From assembly GCA_013153335.1 (NCBI GenBank), contig JAADEP010000216.1:1-19502 (forward strand): a stretch of 19,502 nucleotides of DNA. Direction: 5' to 3'. How positions within the stretch are numbered: position 1 is the stretch's first letter; each line of letters begins with the position of its first letter. Source of the DNA: Chloroflexota bacterium. Lineage in GTDB: Bacteria; Chloroflexota; Anaerolineae; Anaerolineales; DRMV01. The notes under the pieces are model-generated. The model worked only from the letters and a program-made list of their open reading frames with translations. It was not told the DNA's origin and ran no database searches. The position numbers were made by a program, and so were the translations under genes. Shown one piece after another: positions 14,652 through 19,502 of the stretch.

Positions 14652-16169
14652 TTATCCCTCGTCGCCGCGCGCGTCTTCGCCGCGCGTCGTGGAGTTCGAC
14701 GTTGGGGGTTCCGTTCGCTTCGCGCGTTCCCAGAGGGCGTCCATCTCTTCCAGGCTCATGCGTTCGAGCTCGCGGCCCTGAGCCAGGGCTTGCCGTTCGA
14801 CCTCTCGAAAGCGCCGGGCAAAGCGTTGGTTGGCCTCACGCAGCGCGCTTTCGGCGTCGACGTCCAGGTGACGAGCTAGATTGACCACCGCGAAGAGCAG
14901 GTCCCCGATCTCGCGCGTGGTCGCGTCCGGGCTTGTCGCGGTCCGAACCTCGTCCAACTCTTCCTCCACCTTCTTCCATACCCCTTGGATGTCAGGCCAA
15001 TCAAAGCCCACCTCGCCCACTTTGCGTTGGATGGCCTGGGCCTGGGCCAGGGCCGGCAGCGCGCGCGGCAGGTCATCCAAAACGCTCGGCTGTTCTTGAG
15101 GCGCTCGGGCTTGCTTTGTGGCTTTCTCGCGGCGCTTGATGGCCTCCCAATTCCGCAGCACCTCATCCGCGTCCTTGACCTTTACGTCCCCAAACACGTG
15201 GGGGTGCCGGCGGATGATCTTGTCATACACGGTCTTGAGCACTTCGGGCATGGTGAACTCGCCCTCTTCGACCGCGATTTGGGTGTGCAGCACGATCTGC
15301 AAGAGCAAGTCGCCCAGCTCCTCGCGCAGCGCCGTGGGGTCGTTGCGATCCAGAGCATCCAGCACTTCGTAGGCTTCTTCTAACAAGTGCTTTCGCAGGG
15401 ATTGGTGGGTCTGCTTGCGATCCCAAGGGCAGCCGTCGGGCGCGCGCAAACGCGCGATGAGGTTCTCGAATTCCTCGAAGGAGGTGCCTTCGGGCAGCGG
15501 CGTGACGTATAGCGTGGTGAGCAACCCGATTTCTGGATCGCGGTCGATTTCGTAAAGGGCGAACTCACGCACGACCTCGTCAGGCAGACCGGCTCGGTGC
15601 ACCAAGACCACCGGATGTTCGTCTGGAAAGTGGTGCATCAGGGTGAGCTTGACCCCTGAAGCTACGTCGCGCGAATACAGCTGCGCGATCAGCGCCGGGG
15701 TCGAGGGCGGATGTGGCGGGGTTAAGCGCCGGGCCACGTCTAACGCGTCCAGCAGCGCGGTGCGCGGGAACGGATCCACGCCCAGCGCGCGCCAAACCGC
15801 GTCCAAAAAGCTCAGGCCCTCCACGATCCGAACCGGCAACCCGTGTGCGCGGGCCCGTTGGAGCAAGGCAACGCCCGTGCTTTCGGCAACCAACGGGTGG
15901 CCCGGGACCGCGTAAATCACGCCTTGGGGCCTTTGAGCCAGGGTCCAAACCTGGTTCACGATGTTGGCGTATACCTCTTCAAAGGTCTCGGCTTGCTCAT
16001 ACAACGCGTCGAAGCTGTGCACCCGTATATGTTTCGGGAAGGCCTGGACCGTGGGGTGCTGTTCGGTGCGCACATATACTTCAGAAGCCTGTTCGAGCAC
16101 GCGCCACGCTTCCCGGGTCAGCTGATCCGGATGGCCGGGCCCCAATCCGAGCAACGTCAAACCGGGCAT
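14652..16169 (-). CDS. mazG: Nucleoside triphosphate pyrophosphohydrolase MazG fused to a tetrapyrrole-methylase-like domain
   Basis: The 505-residue protein combines two parts, as in Bacillus YabN. Residues 1-225 resemble the SAM-binding tetrapyrrole (corrin/porphyrin) methylase fold: LTLLGLGPGHPDQLT (4-18), GVIYAVPGHPLVAEST (83-98) and IVEGLSFLDAV. Residues about 230-470 are the double MazG module: LRAPDGCPWDRKQTHQSLRK (241-260), HLLEEAYEVLDAL with Glu264, Glu265 and Glu268, EELGDLLLQI (Asp287), and a second copy with KVEEELDEVRTA and EIGDLLFAVVNLAR. The acidic EExxE and ExxD clusters bind magnesium. MazG hydrolyses NTPs and dNTPs to monophosphates, cleansing altered nucleotides. ATG at 16169 has AAGGAGGT seven bases upstream; the longer frame adds 17 residues without such a site. 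It is a single-gene transcript. Confidence 0.95.
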   Translation of the reverse strand: MPGLTLLGLGPGHPDQLTREAWRVLEQASEVYVRTEQHPTVQAFPKHIRVHSFDALYEQAETFEEVYANIVNQVWTLAQRPQGVIYAVPGHPLVAESTGVALLQRARAHGLPVRIVEGLSFLDAVWRALGVDPFPRTALLDALDVARRLTPPHPPSTPALIAQLYSRDVASGVKLTLMHHFPDEHPVVLVHRAGLPDEVVREFALYEIDRDPEIGLLTTLYVTPLPEGTSFEEFENLIARLRAPDGCPWDRKQTHQSLRKHLLEEAYEVLDALDRNDPTALREELGDLLLQIVLHTQIAVEEGEFTMPEVLKTVYDKIIRRHPHVFGDVKVKDADEVLRNWEAIKRREKATKQARAPQEQPSVLDDLPRALPALAQAQAIQRKVGEVGFDWPDIQGVWKKVEEELDEVRTATSPDATTREIGDLLFAVVNLARHLDVDAESALREANQRFARRFREVERQALAQGRELERMSLEEMDALWERAKRTEPPTSNSTTRGEDARGDEG

Positions 16170-16203
16170 GGTCGAGGACCTCCTTTTGAGCATCGCAAGG
16201 GGT

Positions 16204-16209
16204 ATTATA
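16204..16209 (-). promoter_or_regulatory. -10 element of mazG
   Basis: A perfect TATAAT on the minus strand lies 34 bases before the mazG ATG. The bases 16-18 upstream of it (CCCCGG region) are a poor -35, so the promoter may be weak or use an activator. Confidence 0.5.
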
Positions 16210-16239
16210 CGCGGCTTCACCCGCGCCGGGGTTTTGTTT

Positions 16240-16245
16240 TACAAT
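16240..16245 (+). promoter_or_regulatory. Candidate -10 element of the ABC permease gene
   Basis: TACAAT lies 68 bases before the permease ATG. The -35 candidate TTCACC at 16216-16221 is 18 bases upstream and partly covers the back-to-back mazG promoter region, so the two promoters would overlap. Confidence 0.3.
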
Positions 16246-16313
16246 TGGAACAGCGGTTCGAGTTGCAGACGTTGGCTCGACGGCCTTGAAGGCGAACGGT
16301 CCGGAGGACTGAC

Positions 16314-17996
16314 ATGACCTGGCTCCGTCGTTTGTGGCAGCAACGGAACACCCGCCGCGGACGAGCGTTTCGAGAAGCCATCACCGCGTATTTGATGCTG
16401 GCCCCGGCGGTCTCGCTTATCTTCGCGTTCGGGCTATGGCCGGTGTTGTTTGCGGTGTATGTCAGCCTGCACCGATGGCGCATTCGTCAAGGGCCCTTTG
16501 TGGGTATGAAGCATTACGTCAATGCCATTGACGCGCTGGCCTTCCCGCTGTTTTTTGTGGTCGCGGCCGCGTTCTTTTGGGCAGCTTACCGCCTTGCCCG
16601 ACGGCTATGGGCCGAGGCCCGGCCTCGCACCTTGGGGCACGGGCTCGCGGTCCTGGTTCCTGCGAGCCTCTGGGCTGCAACCGCGCTGGCCGGAGTTGCG
16701 TATGGCGTGACCGCGCTGCCCGAAGTGCTCAACATCGGTTACAAGGCCATTGGGCAGAAACGTACGCCCGACCTCTTCCGTCGACTGCTTTATGAGGCCC
16801 TGCACGCGCCCCAAGTATGGGCCGCCTGGCAGCGTTTCGTGGGGTTGTTCCTGCTGGCCCTGGTCGTCACCCTCGCGATCGCGAAACTCGCTCGGGCCCC
16901 GCAGCGCTGGCCGGGCTGGGGCAAGCGCACCGCGTGGGCGGCCGTCGCGCTGTTCTTCACGGTCTTGGGCGGCATCGTAGCTGTTTATACCTGGCACGAG
17001 TTACAGCGCTTCGCGGCCCAATTCGCGGCCGAGTCGTCGCGCCATTTGCCCTTGCAAGTCGCGTCCATCCTCGCTGGCGGTTTGCTTTTGTGGGCTTCGT
17101 GGGTCGTGTGGAATCGCGCGGTTCGGGCGAGCAAAGACCGCCGCTTTTTGGGTCTGGCCTTCGCGGCTTTGCTCCTTATGATCGGCGGCTGGGTCTTGCT
17201 CGCGGAGCTCCCAGCGGTTATCGCAGCCGGGGACCGGGATGTTTGGCGTGGGTTGGTCACCACAGTGTATTACTCCGCGGGCACGGTTCCCTTCCAATTG
17301 GCTTTGGGGCTGTTCTTCGCTTTGCTTTTGTTCCAGAACATCCGCGGTCGCGAGCTCTTCCGCGTGATTTACTTCATGCCTTACATTACGCCCGCGGTCG
17401 CGAGCGCAGCCGTCTTTCGCTTGATGTTCTCCCCGCGGGCGGCCGGGCCGGTGAACATGTTGCTCACCCGCCTGGGCTTGCCCCCCCAGCGTTGGCTCAT
17501 GGAGCCCCGGGGGATCTTCGACCTCTTAGGCGAAGCGATGGGCATTCAGGTGCCTTCGTGGGCGGCCGGCCCGAGTTTGGCCCTGGTGGTCATCATGCTT
17601 TACTCCATCTGGACGTACGTGGGATACGACACAGTGATTTACTTGGCCGGCTTGGGCAACATCCCCCAAGAGCTGAAAGAGGCCGCGGCCATTGATGGCG
17701 CGAACCAATGGCAGATCTTCCGTTACGTGATTCTGCCCTTGCTCTCGCCGACCACCTACTTTCTGTCCCTTATCGCGGTCATCGGCACGTTCAAGGCCTT
17801 CAACCACATCTATGTCATGCGCGAACCCGCGGCCCAAGGCACGGTCGATACCTTTAGCCTGGTCATCTTTGACGAGTTCTTTACCAAGACGCGCTACGGT
17901 TATGCTTCGGCTTTGGCGTTCATCCTGTTCGCCGTGATCCTGGTCCTCACCCTGCTCAATCGCCGAATTCAAGGCTCGCGCGTGTTCTATCAGTGA
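16314..17996 (+). CDS. MalF/UgpA-type ABC sugar permease with extra membrane region
   Basis: The 560-residue protein is a permease subunit of a carbohydrate-type ABC importer. The core (about 295-555) has LFRVIYFMPYITPAVASA and the ATPase-contacting EAA loop EAAAIDGANQWQIFRYVILPL starting at Glu456, which marks the MalF family. The first helix is near 25-50 (YLMLAPAVSLIFAFGLW). Between it and the core are about 250 residues with some six more hydrophobic helices (near 66-90, 100-123, 165-185, 200-220, 240-262 and 270-292). E. coli MalF has a soluble loop there instead. No second permease (MalG), binding protein or ATPase gene adjoins it; next is pgk. GGAGGACTGAC precedes the ATG. The substrate cannot be inferred. 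Confidence 0.88.
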   Translation: MTWLRRLWQQRNTRRGRAFREAITAYLMLAPAVSLIFAFGLWPVLFAVYVSLHRWRIRQGPFVGMKHYVNAIDALAFPLFFVVAAAFFWAAYRLARRLWAEARPRTLGHGLAVLVPASLWAATALAGVAYGVTALPEVLNIGYKAIGQKRTPDLFRRLLYEALHAPQVWAAWQRFVGLFLLALVVTLAIAKLARAPQRWPGWGKRTAWAAVALFFTVLGGIVAVYTWHELQRFAAQFAAESSRHLPLQVASILAGGLLLWASWVVWNRAVRASKDRRFLGLAFAALLLMIGGWVLLAELPAVIAAGDRDVWRGLVTTVYYSAGTVPFQLALGLFFALLLFQNIRGRELFRVIYFMPYITPAVASAAVFRLMFSPRAAGPVNMLLTRLGLPPQRWLMEPRGIFDLLGEAMGIQVPSWAAGPSLALVVIMLYSIWTYVGYDTVIYLAGLGNIPQELKEAAAIDGANQWQIFRYVILPLLSPTTYFLSLIAVIGTFKAFNHIYVMREPAAQGTVDTFSLVIFDEFFTKTRYGYASALAFILFAVILVLTLLNRRIQGSRVFYQ

Positions 17997-18057
17997 CCGC
18001 GCGGGGATGCCCGGCGATCCGTTCGATGCGCGCAACCAAATCATGACGGAGGCCCCT

Positions 18058-19239
18058 ATGTTCCGCAAAAAGACCGTCCGCGATGTGGATGTGACCCAAC
18101 GCCGGGTTTTGGTCCGGGTCGATTTCAACGTTCCGATTCGCGATGGCCGCGTCGAAGACGACACCCGCATCCGCGCGACGCTGCCCACCCTGACCTACTT
18201 GCTGGCGCGCGACGCCGCGCTCGTGTTGGCCTCGCATCTGGGGCGGCCCAAGGGGAAGCCCGACCCCGCGTTCTCGCTGCGGCCCGTGGTTGAGCCCCTG
18301 GCCGCGCTGTTAGGCCGAGACGTACTGTTCGCGCACGATCCGGCCGGGCCGGACGCACAAGCCAAGGCCGCTCGTCTGCAGCCCGGTCAGGTCTTGCTTT
18401 TGGAAAACACGCGCTTCGACCCGGGTGAGACCCGCAACGACCCTGAGTTCGCCCGCCGGTTGGCCTCGTTGGGCGAGCTTTTCGTCAACGACGCGTTCGG
18501 CACGGCCCACCGCATTCACGCGTCGACCGTGGGCGTGGCCCGATATTTGCCGGCCGTGGCTGGCTTTTTGCTCGAGCGGGAAGTCACCATCATCACCCAG
18601 GCCTTAGAGCGCCCGACGCGCCCCCTTATGGCCATCTTGGGGGGCGCGAAGATCAGCGACAAGATCAAAGTGCTGCACAACCTGCTGGGCCGGGCCGACC
18701 GGCTGCTCATCGGCGGTGGGATGGCCAACACCTTCCTGGCCGCGCAAGGTTTTGCCCTGGGTTCCTCCCTGGTCGAGCGGGAGGCCTTTGAGACTGCGTT
18801 GAGCCTGCTCGACACCTTTGGCGAGAAAATCGTGCTGCCGACCGACTTGGTCATCGCGGACCGCGCGGCCCCAGACGCGAACGTCCGGGTGGTCGCCGTG
18901 ACCGAAGGGGTGCCAGAAGGGTGGATGGCCCTGGACATTGGGCCGAGCACAGTGGAAACCTTCGCGCGGCATTTGCGCGAGGCGGGCACCATCATTTGGA
19001 ACGGTCCGTTGGGCATGTTCGAGGTCGAGCCCTTCGCGGCCGGCACCATGGCCATCGCCCGCGTGTTGGCAGAGAGCCCGGCGTTCACCTTGGTCGGCGG
19101 CGGCGATTCGGTAGCCGCGGTCAAGAAGGCCGGTGTTGCCGACCGGATGGGCCATATTTCGACCGGCGGCGGGGCCACGCTGAAACTTCTGGCAGGCGAG
19201 CCCCTGCCCGCGGTCGAGGTTTTGGAGGATCGAACATGA
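18058..19239 (+). CDS. pgk: Phosphoglycerate kinase
   Basis: This 393-residue cytoplasmic glycolytic enzyme transfers phosphate between 1,3-bisphosphoglycerate and ADP. Motifs in order: VRVDFNVP (19-26), ASHLGRPKG (58-66), ENTRFDPGETRNDPEF (116-131), FVNDAFGTAHRIHAST (142-157), ILGGAKISDKIKVL (193-206), NGPLGMFE, and the nucleotide-site LVGGGDS with HISTGGGATLKLLAG near the C-terminus. The substrate-binding residues of the family (Asp23, Asn25, His60, Arg63, Arg119, Arg152) are present. ATG at 18058 is chosen since CGGAGG lies five bases upstream and the product starts as in other Pgk proteins; a longer frame begins at 18007. Its stop overlaps the next start as ATGA. The gap of 61 bases after the permease shows no clear promoter. 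Confidence 0.97.
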   Translation: MFRKKTVRDVDVTQRRVLVRVDFNVPIRDGRVEDDTRIRATLPTLTYLLARDAALVLASHLGRPKGKPDPAFSLRPVVEPLAALLGRDVLFAHDPAGPDAQAKAARLQPGQVLLLENTRFDPGETRNDPEFARRLASLGELFVNDAFGTAHRIHASTVGVARYLPAVAGFLLEREVTIITQALERPTRPLMAILGGAKISDKIKVLHNLLGRADRLLIGGGMANTFLAAQGFALGSSLVEREAFETALSLLDTFGEKIVLPTDLVIADRAAPDANVRVVAVTEGVPEGWMALDIGPSTVETFARHLREAGTIIWNGPLGMFEVEPFAAGTMAIARVLAESPAFTLVGGGDSVAAVKKAGVADRMGHISTGGGATLKLLAGEPLPAVEVLEDRT

Positions 19240-19502
19240 CCAGCTTCTTCTTCGGAGGCAAGGACAAGGCTGACAAAGCTTCGCTTTGGGAAGCTGTCCG
19301 GTTGACGTTGCGTCTGCTCAAAGACCCGCGCGTGCCCTTTTGGGTCAAAGCCATTCCGATTTTGGCCGTACTGTATTGGCTCGCGCCCGATCCCATCCCC
19401 ACGCCGTTGGACGACATGACGTTCTTCCTCATGGCCCTGGGGTTGTTCGTTTACCTCGCGCCGAAGCACGTGGTGGATGAGCATCGTCGCCACCTCAAAG
19501 GA
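19236..19502 (+). CDS. DUF1232-like small membrane protein (partial)
   Basis: The first 89 residues are visible and the gene runs off the right edge. The N-terminus is hydrophilic (MTSFFFGGKDKADKAS), then LLKDPRVPFWVKAIPILAVLYWLAPDP and IPTPLDDMTFFLMALGLFVYL form two membrane-associated helices. The YWLAPDPIPTPLDD core resembles the YLLxPiDlIPDxxPxxGxxDD motif of the DUF1232/YkvA family, whose function is unknown. Its ATG overlaps the pgk stop as ATGA, with GGAGG seven bases upstream, so it is translationally coupled to pgk. The end of the visible part is basic (DEHRRHLKG). Confidence 0.75.
   Translation, partial: MTSFFFGGKDKADKASLWEAVRLTLRLLKDPRVPFWVKAIPILAVLYWLAPDPIPTPLDDMTFFLMALGLFVYLAPKHVVDEHRRHLKG

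Noticed and set aside
16211..16226. CGCGG-N6-CCGCG dyad as a terminator or operator
   Set aside because: Too short and too GC-biased to be distinguished from chance; mentioned only as part of the promoter region.
18516..19493. 325-codon open frame on the minus strand opposite pgk
   Set aside because: Ser/Arg/Pro-rich antisense frame; pgk is certain on the plus strand.
7309..19502. Search for mobile-element, CRISPR or tRNA signatures
   Set aside because: No transposase, integrase, regularly spaced repeat or cloverleaf pattern was seen; the genes are ordinary and closely packed.

Overview
The window is a GC-rich (roughly 60%), gene-dense chromosomal stretch made mostly of housekeeping and envelope genes. 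The Flp-type pilin at the left edge, the split between single-gene and small-operon transcription units, and the protein flavours (MazG fused to a tetrapyrrole-methylase-like domain, Flp pilin, YeeE/YedE transporter, orphan PEP/pyruvate-binding protein) fit a member of the Chloroflexota, probably Anaerolineae or a relative. That placement is inference from protein style, not from a marker phylogeny. I see no rRNA, tRNA, CRISPR array, insertion sequence, phage gene or integration scar.

Layout. (1) 1-183: the end of a Flp-like pilin gene and its strong intrinsic terminator. (2) 191-4949, all minus strand: a LysR-type regulator, then pgeF (peptidoglycan editing factor), a Wzt-type polysaccharide-exporter ATPase with a carbohydrate-binding tail, and a GT-B-like surface-polysaccharide glycosyltransferase; the last two overlap by ATGA. 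(3) 5080-7308, plus strand: a YeeE/YedE sulfur-compound transporter divergent from the LysR gene, a terminator, then a small membrane protein of unknown function. (4) 7295-14542, minus strand: M16 peptidase, sfsA, uppP, dnaN, an orphan PPDK-N-domain protein and a deoxynucleoside kinase, with a good promoter before the M16 gene, another before dnaN, and a terminator after dnaN. (5) 14652-16169, minus: mazG. (6) 16314-19502, plus: a MalF-like ABC permease with a large extra membrane region, pgk, and the start of a DUF1232-like membrane protein translationally coupled to pgk.

Functional themes are envelope construction (Wzt/glycosyltransferase, UppP lipid-carrier recycling, PgeF), nucleotide housekeeping (MazG, deoxynucleoside kinase, DnaN), sulfur uptake under likely LysR control, and central metabolism (Pgk). 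Nothing is clearly a new biological system. The parts most worth following are the PPDK-N protein with an unfamiliar C-terminal domain and no phosphohistidine domain, its leader with a terminator followed by a Shine-Dalgarno-masking hairpin, the enlarged lone ABC permease, and the direct repeats between the LysR gene and the sulfur transporter.
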